Source of the DNA: Papiliotrema nemorosa
Lineage: Eukaryota > Basidiomycota > Tremellomycetes > Tremellales > Rhynchogastremaceae
Reading direction: 5' to 3'
Length of the DNA stretch: 64,000 nucleotides
Assembly (NCBI GenBank): GCA_032158125.1
Contig: JASKOT010000017.1
Coordinates: forward strand, 124,001 to 188,000
Position 1 is the first letter of the stretch. The number at the start of each line of letters is the position of its first letter. The notes beneath the pieces are model-generated. The model saw nothing but the letters and a program-made list of their open reading frames with translations, was not told the DNA's origin and made no database searches. This document shows, piece by piece, positions 47,489 through 57,722 of this stretch. The position numbers and the translations under genes were made by a program.

Positions 47489-48908
47489 ATGTTCACCTGT
47501 ATATCGTGTCGTGTCGCCTTCGAAAATGCTGCCGAGCAGAGAAATCACTTTGCGACCGATTGGCACAGATATAACATGAAGCGTAGAGTCGCAAATTTGC
47601 CCCCCGTGCCGGCTACAGCTTTCAACGAGAAGGTCATTGAGAGAAGGGAACAGAATGCGGTCAGAATTGATCCACGGGATCTTTTCTGTGTATCTTGCAG
47701 GTAGGTATTGATGGAAGATGTAATTGTCGCTGATGTGTGATAGCAAATCCTTCTCCACCGACAATGCTTATCAATCACACCTACAATCAAAGAAACATCG
47801 AGAACGACAGGCGGCCCAACAAAAAGTAGAACAGGGTCGATCAGAGGGTGACGTCGATCAGCATACCTCTGCAGGACCTTCCCAAGCAGGACCGACATCA
47901 ACATCAGTCATAGAAGACCTCGACGAAGCCGAAGACTCGGCAGAAGATGACGACGAAGGGATTGACGAGCGTCTCGCAGCTGCTCGTCGCCGCATTCGAC
48001 CATCTGATTGCCTCTTCTGCCCTCTATCATCCGTTTCAATCGACGACAATGTACTGCATATGGCGAAGAAACACAGCTTTTTCATCCCTGATCAGGATAT
48101 CCTCATCGACCTTCCTGGGCTTTTGTCGTATCTCGGCGAGAAGATAGTTCTGGGCAACTTGTGCATCTTCTGTCCAAATGGGGGCAGAGAATTCTCAGAC
48201 ACGCGAGCGGTTCGGAAACACATGATCGACAAGTATCACTGCAAGCTGGCGTATGAGACGGATGAGGATAGGGCGGAAATCGCCGACTTCTACGACTTTA
48301 CTGGCAACGTGGGTACCGATTCTGACTGGGAAGAAGTAGACGGAGGGAACAGCGAGGATGGAGAGAATGGACAGGATGACATCATCGACGCTGTAAGTCA
48401 AAGGTCTCCAATAGAATGAGCCTTGGTAACAATTAGGAACCATCGATGGTTACATTGGCACCAGATGGACTCTCATTGATGCTGCCCTCGGGTCGTACGC
48501 TCGGTCATCGCTCACTGAAAGTCTACTATAGCCAACACCTGCGACCGTCAAATCTCTCGAACAAGGATGATGCTCGATTGGCAAAAGTCAAACAAGTCCG
48601 CGATCGACTTGCCGATCCCACTCTAGCTCTTGTACCTGTCGCAGGAGGTCAGGGTGGATATGGCAAAGGTCTCCAAGTGATGAAAGCGCGAAACGCGGGT
48701 GAAGCCAAATGGGCCAGGAAACAAGCTGGTTCATACAAGGATGTCCGAGTGCGAGAAGCCTTCAAGACGCGTGTTGGATATGTGCATAACAATCAAAAAC
48801 GTGCGTATAATTGGAAGATGAAGAACCCTAGCTGATTGACAGACTTCCGAGATCCTTTACGTATGTCTAAACGTGGTGAATGTCTGATTCTGACCTGTAG
48901 TGCAATAA
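47489..48908 (+). CDS. REI1: Cytoplasmic 60S maturation factor Rei1 (ZNF622)
   Basis: C2H2 zinc-finger protein that helps remove Arx1 from cytoplasmic pre-60S particles and probes the exit tunnel. ATG at 47489. Finger 1 CISCRVAFENAAEQRNHF with the conserved DWHRYNMKRRVANLPP, finger 2 CVSC|SKSFSTDNAYQSHL across an intron, acid linker, then CLFCPLSSVSIDDNVLHM, FCPNGGREFSDTRAVRKHM and the C-terminal LPSGRTLGHRSLKVYYSQ. Two further introns place the last codons as KHFRDPLLQ, the family's typical C-terminus, with TAA at 48906-48908. Confidence 0.94.
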
Positions 48909-49349
48909 TGCAGCATCGACATTTGTGGCTGCGATGCCCGGCCTTCCTTCGAGAGCCTTTAGGCAGTATTTTGCGGGGTGCGCTCGATCTACTTGGTGCC
49001 ACTGTTCGTTCCGCGATTGTCCTTAGTATGCCTCATTGCTGGTAGTGCATGTAGAAGTGAATCGCTGTTCCGTGCTCATTCATTGTTGGCGTTTGGTCTG
49101 CGTCTCGAATTTTTCATCAGCCGGACTGCATTGCTCAGGAATGCATGTCAAACATTAGCAACTGAGTTGGCATCCAAAACACATCATCGCAAGCTGTACT
49201 ATCAACGGGTATCATGACTTTGCTCTTTCCTCCAGAATTTACTCGTCGAACCGGTGGCAAGCTCGCGACGCGTCATATCTGCCTCGATCATTTTGACTAC
49301 ACTTCTTTCCTTGAAATCAGCGTCAAAGAATCGCTTGCGCCTCAATCTC
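48909..49349. other. Intergenic, REI1 to UBP6
   Basis: About 440 bases on the same strand as both neighbours. No gene or regulatory motif recognised; frames here are short. Confidence 0.45.
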
Positions 49350-51634
49350 ATGTCGTCAATCAATGGTGAGTGCCCAGCTATGCATTCTGATTGACGCCAT
49401 AGTGCAGGCGCGCCACGCGGGCAAAACTTACACCGTGCAGGCGGATGCAACTGCCACAGGTATTGCGTTGAAGCAATCGATATATGAAGTCACTGGGGTA
49501 CCGACTGGCATGTGATCACACACAGCGCCGAAGCCGAGCTAAATCTGCCAGATCGGATGAAGGTGATGATCTCTGGAGCAATGCTCAAAGTATGCCGAGC
49601 AGCGAGTGAAATCGCTCAACGCTGAATCCCAGGATCAAGCCGCACTGGAGAGTTTTAAGTTGAAGGAAGTAAGCATTCATGGCGGGACTCGATGTCGTGT
49701 CATGCTGACCATCTAGGGACAAGTATTGACCGTATGTGAACTTTCGCGACAGGATGCTCAATACAGGTCATTGGCACTGCTGGTCCTCTGCCGTCCGCTC
49801 CCCTCAAGCAAACCGTATTCGGTAAGACTCTGGCCGCGTATACGGACGGAACCTGAGCAATAGTGGAAGACCTCGATCCAAGTCACGTCGATCTCATGGT
49901 GAGGCTGTCTGTCGAGCGAATATTGACCGGCCAGTCAGGAGATCCCGCCGGGCTTGTCAATCTCGGCCAGACTTGCTATCTCAATTCTTGTCTGCAGGTT
50001 TTGAGAGGCATACCGCAACTGAATACTGCCTTAGAATCGCGAGTATTTGTCTCTCGGCGCAATGATAAGCTTACATGCCAGCTATCAGCCATCCGGACAC
50101 ACGGCAGAGAGTAGTCTGACGAGATCACTCAAGGATCTCTTTGGAAGCATGAGCAAATCAACGGGCCCTGTGGCCCCATTCCTTCTTCTGAGCAGCCTGC
50201 GGTCTCTTTCGCCTCAGTTTGCAGAGCAAGACAGACAAGGAGGTTTTGCTCAACAGGGTAGGTTTCTCGTGAACCTCCACACTGATCCGTAGATGCCGAT
50301 GAAGCTTGGACTCAGCTCATCTCCGCGCTCAGAGGAACCTTGCCTGGAAGGGGGGAATCGACCTCCATCGAGGAACTGATGCACATCACCTTCCAGAAGA
50401 CGTAGGTTCGGGAGTCAGGACAAGCTTTTCCCGGGCTGAGCCACAGTCTACGATGCATCGAAAACCCAGAAGAGGATTCCACAAACAGCTCTGAGAACTC
50501 TTTAAAATTAGAGTGCAACATTACAGTGAACACGAACTTTCTGTTATCCGGCATACTCGATGTGAGTATGATGCTCGCGTTGAGCACTGACGAAAAGAAT
50601 CTTGACCAACAAGTCGAAAAATATAGCCCTACATTGGGTCGATCCGCGATTTACGATCAGTAAGCCGCGCAGATATGCATTGTAGGCTGAGATCAGGAAA
50701 ACACGTATTACTCGATTACCCGAGTATTTGACTGTCCACATGGTAAGCCCGTGGATATCTTTGTGCTCATAGCAGGTGCGGTTCTATTGGAGACGTGACA
50801 TACAGTAGCAGCACATACCCTCGTACACGCGCAATCTCTAATGATGCAGGAAGAAAGCCAAGATCATGAGGAAAGTGAAATTCCCTTTGCAGCTGGACCT
50901 CATGGATCTTGTGAGTCGCATCAAAACCTGCGCACTAATGTTCGAGGTCAGCGACGAGGTTCGAAACCGTCTTCAGCCGATCAATGCTGCGGCTCGCCAG
51001 ATGCTAAGCGACCGAGATGATCGGGCGAAGATGAACAAGCGAAATCACATGACTGGGGTCACTCAGTCAATCGATAACGAACTTGACAGGAGAAAAGAGG
51101 AAGATTCGGCGATTAGAAGACTATCAGCGGAAAAAGGTTGTTCGGACATGGGCAACAATCCGACCGCCATCTACGAGCTCTGCGGTAAGTCCTTCCGCGG
51201 ACTGGGTAGCTCATTCCTAGCCATGATCACGCACAAAGGCGCAACTGCAGACTCAGGTATGTACATGTCATCGCTGGGCTGAGATCGCAGGTCATTATAT
51301 TGGGTGGACCAAAAAGACGGATCCGCTGGCGGCAAGTGGAGAAGAGGAGTGGTACAAATTTGACGGTAAGGCGGATCGCACTCTAAATTACGGAACCCTG
51401 TTGATTACAGATGACAAAGTATCCACGGTCAAAGCGTCAGTACAGTTTAGTATGTGACTGATCCTCAGTGACAAAATAACAAGCATGGATGGCGGTGAGT
51501 TTGCCGGTCATTGCGGTTACCGGCACTGACGAGTAGGAGGAGAGGATTCCGTAGCTTACCTTTTGCTGTATCGGTAAGTATCCGATCTTCTCCCGCATGG
51601 TGCATTGCCGACGATAAGGGCCTCGGTATCATAA
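49350..51634 (+). CDS. UBP6: Proteasome-associated deubiquitinase Ubp6 (USP14)
   Basis: Cysteine protease that binds the proteasome through an N-terminal ubiquitin-like domain and trims ubiquitin chains. Broken into about a dozen small exons. Exon 1 MSSIN (ATG 49350) splices to VQARHAGKTYTVQADATATG, the UBL, then DRMKVMISGAMLK and VIGTAGPLPSAPLKQTVFVEDLD. USP domain: Cys box GLVNLGQTCYLNSCLQVLR, FAQQ|DADEAWTQLISAL, QQVEKYSPTLGRSA, RLPEYLTVHM|VRFYWRRDI, KKAKIMRKVKFPLQL, and His box DSGHYIGWTKK, YLLLYR. The TAG at 50403-50405 lies in a 45-nt intron (50402-50446), not a real stop. The first intron after the UBL start (49508-49551) appears to be GC-AG. It ends RASVS at 51632-51634. Confidence 0.88.
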
Positions 51635-51652
51635 TGTTTGAAGGCCTTAGAT

Positions 51653-52017
51653 GAACAATAAGGCCAATGCATGCATTTCGGTGTTCCTCAAAGGTTTTTT
51701 TTTTGTACGAGTTCTGAAACACGGGGGTGACTCGCTCTTTTGTTCTTCCAAGATGCGCCATTTCTTTTCCCGCCCCTTTCTTCACCACCCGTCTGGTCTT
51801 ATTGTTCTTTTACCATATCTGACGGCGTGGTTTTTGTTCAGGCGACACAAATGACACGGGAACGCCATCATTCATTTCTAAGCGCGCGAACAATAGCGTG
51901 CTTTGAGAGCTTATTGTCGAACAGCTTCAAATCCTTATTGTTCATGCGTGGAAGTTGTTTCTGTCGTGTCCTGGTCTCTTTTTGTTCTTTTTGTTCTACG
52001 GAAGGGGCTTATTGTTC
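51653..52017. promoter_or_regulatory. Cluster of pheromone response elements in pheromone promoter
   Basis: Five exact matches to YYATTGTTC within 365 bases: 51653-51661 (-), 51799-51807 (+), 51888-51896 (-), 51935-51943 (+) and 52009-52017 (+). Near matches TTTTTGTTC occur at 51831, 51979 and 51988, TTATTGTCG at 51911 and CTATTGTTA at 52032. In Cryptococcus this element is bound by the HMG-box factor Mat2 and drives pheromone-induced genes. The cluster ends about 160 bp before the pheromone ATG. Confidence 0.8.
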
Positions 52018-52077
52018 AGTGTCGATATCCTCTATTGTTACTTGCCGAATGTGTGCCGCAATACTGACCTGGAGAGG

Positions 52078-52085
52078 TATATAAG
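52078..52085 (+). promoter_or_regulatory. TATA box of pheromone gene
   Basis: TATATAAG, 90 bases before the ATG at 52176, followed by a pyrimidine/A-rich leader with CAACCTCACC-type sequence. It fits a strongly inducible core promoter. Confidence 0.65.
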
Positions 52086-52175
52086 GCTTCCATTTGCGTC
52101 GAGTATTCCTCACCCAACTACTTCCAACTCAACCTCACCTTTACAACCAAACCCAACCCTTTTCAAACCTCTACA

Positions 52176-52421
52176 ATGGTCTCTGCCGCCTACATCGCTG
52201 CCTCTGCCCCTGGTCAGACCGACGAGTACGTCAACCCCTTGTTCATCAAGCCCTCCATCGGTTGCGTCATCTCCAACAACGAGACCACCGTGGACGAATA
52301 CGTCAACCCTCTCTTCATCAAGCCCTCCATCGGCTGCGTTATCTCGAAGAGCGAGGCTCCTGTTGAGGAGTACGTCAACCCTCTCTTCATCAAACCCTCC
52401 ATCGGCTGTGTTATCGCTTAA
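52176..52421 (+). CDS. Lipopeptide mating pheromone precursor with three tandem units
   Basis: An 81-residue precursor: a short leader (MVSAAYIAASAPGQT) followed by three 18-residue units with the core EYVNPLFIKPSIGCVI, ending in S, S and A. Units start at residues 16, 40 and 64 (period 24) and are separated by NNETTV and KSEAPV. The protein ends in CVIA, a canonical CaaX box for farnesylation, -AIA cleavage and carboxymethylation; the two inner units end CVIS and would need cleavage after them before prenylation. Small size, CaaX end, leader, the response-element cluster upstream and the STE3 gene next to it identify it as a mating pheromone gene. Multi-unit precursors are known for rhodotorucine in Rhodosporidium; Cryptococcus MF genes carry one unit. 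Ser/Thr-free of introns in the coding part. Confidence 0.93.
   Translation: MVSAAYIAASAPGQTDEYVNPLFIKPSIGCVISNNETTVDEYVNPLFIKPSIGCVISKSEAPVEEYVNPLFIKPSIGCVIA
52221..52418 (+). repeat. Three 54-base pheromone repeat units, 72-base period
   Basis: Units at 52221-52274, 52293-52346 and 52365-52418. Units 1 and 2 differ at 7 bases, all synonymous. Units 2 and 3 differ by synonymous changes plus Asp to Glu at the first residue and Ser to Ala at the last. The core peptide is identical in all three. Confidence 0.95.
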
Positions 52422-52426
52422 AGTTG

Positions 52427-52469
52427 GTGAGTGCTCTCCCTGCCTGTTATTCTCATCCTCACTTGCCAG
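52427..52469 (+). other. Likely 3' UTR intron of the pheromone gene
   Basis: Five bases after the TAA, GTGAGT begins a 43-nt segment that ends TTGCCAG with a pyrimidine-rich 3' part. Size and signals match the coding introns of the window, so the transcript is probably spliced just after the stop codon. Confidence 0.6.
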
Positions 52470-52810
52470 TCGCACCCGGCGTATGTCAGGACCTGATTTG
52501 TAAATAGGTTAGACAACGATGCATATATTTAGTACACATTGTCATGACGTTGACCGCAGATCAGCATGAAACAAACATGGCGAGGTTGCGTCTCCTCATA
52601 GCTCAGATGCGATAAGTACAGAAATCATCCTCCATGATGAAGTGAGATGCTATGTCTTGTCATTACCAGTATGCGGCGCCGCGGGCGGCCGAATATCTCA
52701 GACAGCAGCGCTTATTGAGTGTTGATTCAGCGAACATTGCAAGAGCATAAGTACATGGCATCGATCAAGGACAGCGGATGAACACTTGACAGCTCACAAA
52801 TCCTCTCAAA
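52470..52810. other. Intergenic, between convergent pheromone and STE3 genes
   Basis: About 340 bases holding the two 3' regions. A GC-rich block at about 52674-52690 (GGCGCCGCGGGCGGCC) stands out. No gene seen. Confidence 0.45.
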
Positions 52811-54102
52811 TCAGACTACTGAACGCTCTATGGTTATGGGAATGCCACGATCCCGATGCCAAACTCCTGTGGGACTGCCGCTCTCTGACGCAAACTCCTC
52901 TTTATCATCGAAAGCCAATGTACCCAAGGCGTTTTCTTCGTCAAACGGTCGTCCTGAGGCCGACACCATCTTTGATCCCAAACTTGGCACGGAAGGAGGT
53001 GGAGTTACCGGACGCCTATCCATCAGCTTGGTTAGGCTTCAGAGCGTCGTACTTACGCGATCTTCCGTCTCGAACCTAAACACGCGAAAAAGCCGATGAA
53101 CTTGCTCCATACGGCGACGTATTCGGTGATAGCTTCTTCTCCCAAGCCAAAGAATACGAAGAAGACCAACGCGTATAATGGTGACGCATACAGCGCAATC
53201 ACATTGACGAAATTCGTCGATTGGGACTGTTGACCGTCTGGAAATTGGGATACGGTGCCGAAGTCAAGATGCACCTCCTTAAAGCTGCCGTACGGCCTGA
53301 TTTGCGAGTCAAGAGTGACAACAATCAATCCGATCAGATCGTTGGTAAGGAGAATGACGATCTCGGCTACGGCGAGAGCAATGAGACGCAGATATCGACT
53401 CACGCTCAATCCTGTGTGCGATGAAGCTAGGATTGCGCGGAATTGTAGACGACGAACGAGGAACCACCGAACTGCGAGGGCTGAGATGGCAATCAGCGAT
53501 ATGTTCTACGATGATTGAGGAGTGAGAAGACGCCACTCACCCGAATAGACCAAGACAGCTATCGAGATGACAATAGGCACGAGTAATTTGACGGCTATTC
53601 CAGGCCATGTGATAAAAGGTGGTACCGCACACCCGATGCTTTCGACGATATCGTAGCGATGACCTTGAACGACGTAGAGCAAGGGAAGCATTAAGGGTGG
53701 AAAGACGAGGCACATCACGCCTTCGATCCACATCCTTCGAGTCCGCTCAGAAGCCGTGATGACGGTCCGTCTAGTGGAGGCGACTTGCTCTAAACGTCGC
53801 ATTTGGGCGAGACTGCAGATCGGCACCGCGTAACCCATGAGCTGGATGATCCTTCCACCTGAGCATCAGCCTCTATCGTCTGATCCGCTGAATAACATAC
53901 TGATGTCGCACCATACAGGCGCAACGTCGGCAAAGTTGTCGGCCCAAATGAGAGAGTTAATGAAGAGGACAGCATTGCTAAGAGCGATCCAAAAGATCAA
54001 GGATAATGTGGCTACATTGCGAGCGCGCCAATGCCAAGGCGATGGGAGTAGCACGATGAAAAATCCGAGTAGGGTCCAGATTGGATAGTCGGGATGTTGC
54101 AT
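52811..54102 (-). CDS. STE3: Pheromone receptor Ste3 (intact)
   Basis: Seven-helix GPCR for lipopeptide pheromone. ATG at 54100-54102: MQHPDYPIWTLLGFFIVLL, then PSPWHWRARNVATLSL and the family WCDI motif (APVWCDIS). An intron joins GRIIQLMGYAVPICSLAQM (TM3), LVFPPLMLPLLYVVQGHRYD (TM4), WPGIAVKLLVPIVISIAVLVYSG (TM5), RRLQFRAILASSHTGLSVSRYLRL (third cytoplasmic loop) and TM6-7. A TAA in a GTAAGT donor after SRRKIA is spliced out; the last exon codes the tail RPVTPPPSVPSLGSK... ending IPITIERSVV with TGA at 52811. All helices and usual receptor motifs are present. Its promoter, shared with STE12, carries response elements. Confidence 0.93.
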
Positions 54103-54187
54103 GTCTTCGCAGATGGGAAGGTCAAAAGTGGGAATTGAGAAAGCATTATAATTACTCGTTCCATCTTATAAGTGTGCATGTCCGAGC

Positions 54188-54301
54188 GAACAATACCGTC
54201 CAGAATCCAAAATGAAGCGTGAACAATACAGACCAATGCTACGAACAATAGAGCATTGTGAAGGTTGACACGTGGCGCAGGGCCAAGAGGCGTTATTGTT
54301 C
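54188..54301. promoter_or_regulatory. Pheromone response elements between STE3 and STE12
   Basis: Two exact YYATTGTTC matches, 54243-54251 (-) and 54293-54301 (+), and two near matches GTATTGTTC on the minus strand at 54188-54196 and 54221-54229, all in the 396-base shared promoter of divergent STE3 and STE12. Both genes are therefore likely pheromone-induced. Confidence 0.7.
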
Positions 54302-54498
54302 CAAACCACGCGCCTACCGAAATAGGCGTCAGATACCGCTGGTTTCATGCGTGGGTTCGTTTCAGGCTCTCTGTTTCGCGTTGTTCGTTCCTCATCATAA
54401 AACACCGGGAGCTTCACGTTCCAGATTTGCCATATCAAAGTGCTTCTCGACGAGCCCGAGCTCCAGGTGCTTAGAGACACCATCGGTAGAGCGTGGAC

Positions 54499-57085
54499 AT
54501 GTCTACATATACGCACTTCACGGATGCAGATGGGAGGTCCATCGATACTGGCAGTCTCGTCACCAATGCGATATCCAGCGATAGGTGAGCAGACAATTTT
54601 CACTTCAATCGGTGATCATTTTGGTCTATTATTCGGCTAACGAGTATAGTGTCTCTATCCTGGATCAACTTCAGCTTTTTCCTCTACCTATCCCACCCGC
54701 TGTAACCCCTCGCCCCATCACCGCCGATGAACGGGCCCGCATAGACACCCTCGGAGAGCTTCAGTTCGTGAGTTCATCCTGGCTTTCGCGACCCTATCAG
54801 CTGCTCTGTGTCTTCCTGGTCGAGTCTGGATCGCTACCTATTCGAAAGACTGCGCGGGATGCATGACCTGATGGACGCGTCTGGAAGCACGACTTACACA
54901 TTGGATCCACCTCGCTCTTTAAGGTTCACGGGTGATGCTGATCTTGACCAGTTCCTCGCCACTGCTCCAACGCGATGGAACCAAGCCGAGACAGTGGTAC
55001 GTCCCCATGGCAGAGCGCATCGGTATATGCTGATCATCCGAAGCCGAGCACGAATCTTACCAAGTTTCAATTACCCAATGGGGAATATGTCTCTTGTGTA
55101 TTGTGGAACGGTCTGTACCACATCACCGGCACAGACATTGGTGCGTGACTGCATGATGACATATCCCTCGCTGATGATCAGTAAGAGCACTAGCATTCCG
55201 TTTCGAGGCATTTGGTAGACCGGTCAAAGCGACCAAGAAGTGGGAAGAAGGGGTGTTTTCGGATCTGAGGAATCTCAAGCCCGGTCTTGATGCCAGTCTT
55301 GAAGAACCCAAGTGAGCCTCTGCTTCGTCGATTGAACTCATATTGACTCCAGATCCCCTCTTCTCGATTTCTTGTTCAGGAATGGCTGCATCAGGACACA
55401 AAAGAAGGTACGCTTGACTTTTTGAACTTGACGAGATGCTGACATGTGTAGCAAAAAGTTTTCTATTGGTACGCATCCTCGACCATCGAGTCCCCACTAA
55501 AGACCAGGTTCTCCGTACCACACGACCGATTGTTCCTTGATGCTTTGGAAAGAGATCTAAAGAGGGAAAAAGCTATGCAGACACCCACCACAGAAGTGGT
55601 CGGAGAGCCTGCTCGCAGTTTCAGGTGAGTTGATCGGCTTTGTCTGCTCGCTGATGTCAGATATGATCCCCGTCGAAGTCTGTTCGAACAATTTGCCGGT
55701 CAAAATCCCGGACTGACCCAAACACTCCTCGTATGCCTCAACTCCACCAGTGTTGCCGATCTAACCTCCCAGACGCCCGGTTTCGATTATGGCTCCATGG
55801 ATCCGTCTACAGCCAGACCCAGTCCGGCGCCAGAATCGTCTCACAGTGGATTCGGCTTTGCTCCGCCTATGCACAGCGAGGCTGCCGTATCGGACCCCGG
55901 CATCGGTCGTCCGTATGCTGTTTCACCGGCTCCTCCCAACAACTTGAGTTTTCAGCGAACTCTTTTCGAGGGTAGTCCAGCATACAAAAAGCGTCGCATG
56001 CGGCCTCGCGAAGGGACATCGCCGTCTGTCATTGACGAGCATGGTATTCGACGAGGAAGTCCAGCTGGTCGATCGCTCACTGCGGAGATGCGAAGCGGTA
56101 CACATTCACCCCGAGCATCACATGCCGCGCTGCGTAAAGTTTCAGGTGAGTCGTCGGATCAAACCAGCGAAAGACGAAACACTGATAACGCGTTTCAGGT
56201 AACAGCGATCGAGAATTTAGCCCCTCTGTCAAACGAGAACGTGACGAGTCGATGGGACCAGATTTCGAGATTCGTGCTGGAGAGAAAATGTTTGTATGCG
56301 CTTTTGAATCTTGTCGTCGACCGTTCAAGCGATTGGAACATCTCAGACGCCACGTCAGGACACATACGCAAGAAAAACCATTCACATGCGGTAAATGTTC
56401 TAGGTCCTTCGCTCGACAGGATAACCTCACCCAGCATCTGCGCACACATGATCGAGATGAACTAGCCAACAATGGTTCCCTAGCGATAGGCACACCCCCT
56501 CCACGTGAAGGCATCGATTATCATGTGGTCACAGCGGGTCCCGGTGTCGAGGTAGCACCATATCGATGGCCTTCTGCAAGTCCTGCCCCTGGCAGCGAAG
56601 TGTAAGTGATCAACTCTATATTTACTGACATTAGTCAAATGCATCAACAACCTTATAGAGTCATGGGTAGCATGCCACCTCCTTCATTACCCTACGGCTC
56701 TCGACATTCCACCGCTCCGCCCGAGTGGTCAGCCATAACACCCGACCCATCCATGTCGACTGGCCAAGATGGCGCATATCACGACTACAACGGTATGCGA
56801 CGATTCCGATCCGTGACTCCTAGTGCAGTCTACAACCCTGTCATGCAGCCGCCTCCACCAGGCTGGGGTCAAGCACCGGAACCGGCTCCCATGGTGCCAT
56901 ATCAGTTTGCGTACTGGAGACCTCCTTCCGACTTGCCATATGTCATGCCGCCTCAGCCGGGATCGGCGGTGGGTTCAGTACAGCAAAGCCCGATTGTCAG
57001 CGCCGGATACGACATGAGTGCTGGAACACCTATATCGTACGGTGATCCTGCAACAGAATCATACCCCACGCCTTCTGCCGATTAA
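54499..57085 (+). CDS. STE12: Ste12-type transcription factor with homeodomain-like STE domain and C2H2 fingers
   Basis: Terminal factor of the pheromone MAPK pathway. The start chosen is the ATG at 54499 ([16 protein letters not shown]...); exon 1 splices in phase to [17 protein letters not shown] 184-nt intron (54768-54951) separates GELQF from [13 protein letters not shown]. The STE DNA-binding domain follows across several exons ([82 protein letters not shown]). Then a Ser/Pro-rich middle with [10 protein letters not shown], two C2H2 fingers ([19 protein letters not shown] and [21 protein letters not shown]) and a Pro-rich tail to the TAA at 57085. STE domain plus C2H2 fingers is the basidiomycete Ste12 layout. 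Confidence 0.92.
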
Positions 57086-57722
57086 CGGAAAAGACTCGCC
57101 TACCGCCGATCGACATTTTGTCGATCCGCGATCCATCCAACACCTTGTGTTTCACGCCGCGACGGGTCACACTCGGCACCTGTCGTCCTTGCCTCGACTT
57201 TGGATCAACACTATGATCCTGTAGAAAAACGCGCTCAACACTGTATACCCGGACCGTTAGATTCCGATCAATCTTCTCCGCCTATATATTGTTATAGCAT
57301 GCTCCTCGATTCGAGCTGCGAGATACCCTTGTTCTATTTGTATACCATTTTTCTTGATTCCCCTTTGTTTGGACGTAGACTCTGACTCCCCCGTGATATA
57401 TCGGTTATTTTATATTTCTCTAGCCTTGACTTTGACGACATGCGACACGATGTTCTCTGCATACATTCTGCTCCCTCGTCCATCCTTCACAGAGGTTATT
57501 AGTAGGCACAGAGAATGTGTGATCATATAGATACATCGTTAAATAGAACTTACATCCACGTAGATCGTACGCCCCCCATGTCTGGCATACCACTGATGAA
57601 GCAAGCACGCCTCCCAGCCGTTCCTGAGTTCATGAAGACACTCAAGCGACCGCTCGTCATCCCATACAACCGCCCGCCCTTGAGGCGTCACCGTCTAGAG
57701 TAAGACCTTGATTCCGAGCCTC
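57086..57722. other. Intergenic, convergent STE12 and SR-protein 3' ends
   Basis: About 640 bases, AT-richer than the coding DNA around it. It holds two 3' regions; no supported gene. Confidence 0.45.

Noticed and set aside
50403..50405. In-frame TAG in UBP6, suggesting a pseudogene
   Set aside because: It lies in a 45-nt GT-AG intron (50402-50446) whose removal joins FQKT to LRCIENPEED in frame, as the family requires.
15138..57085. Presence of an SXI1/SXI2 homeodomain gene in the mating region
   Set aside because: I looked for homeodomain text (WFxNxR-type helix 3) in the unassigned stretches and found none.
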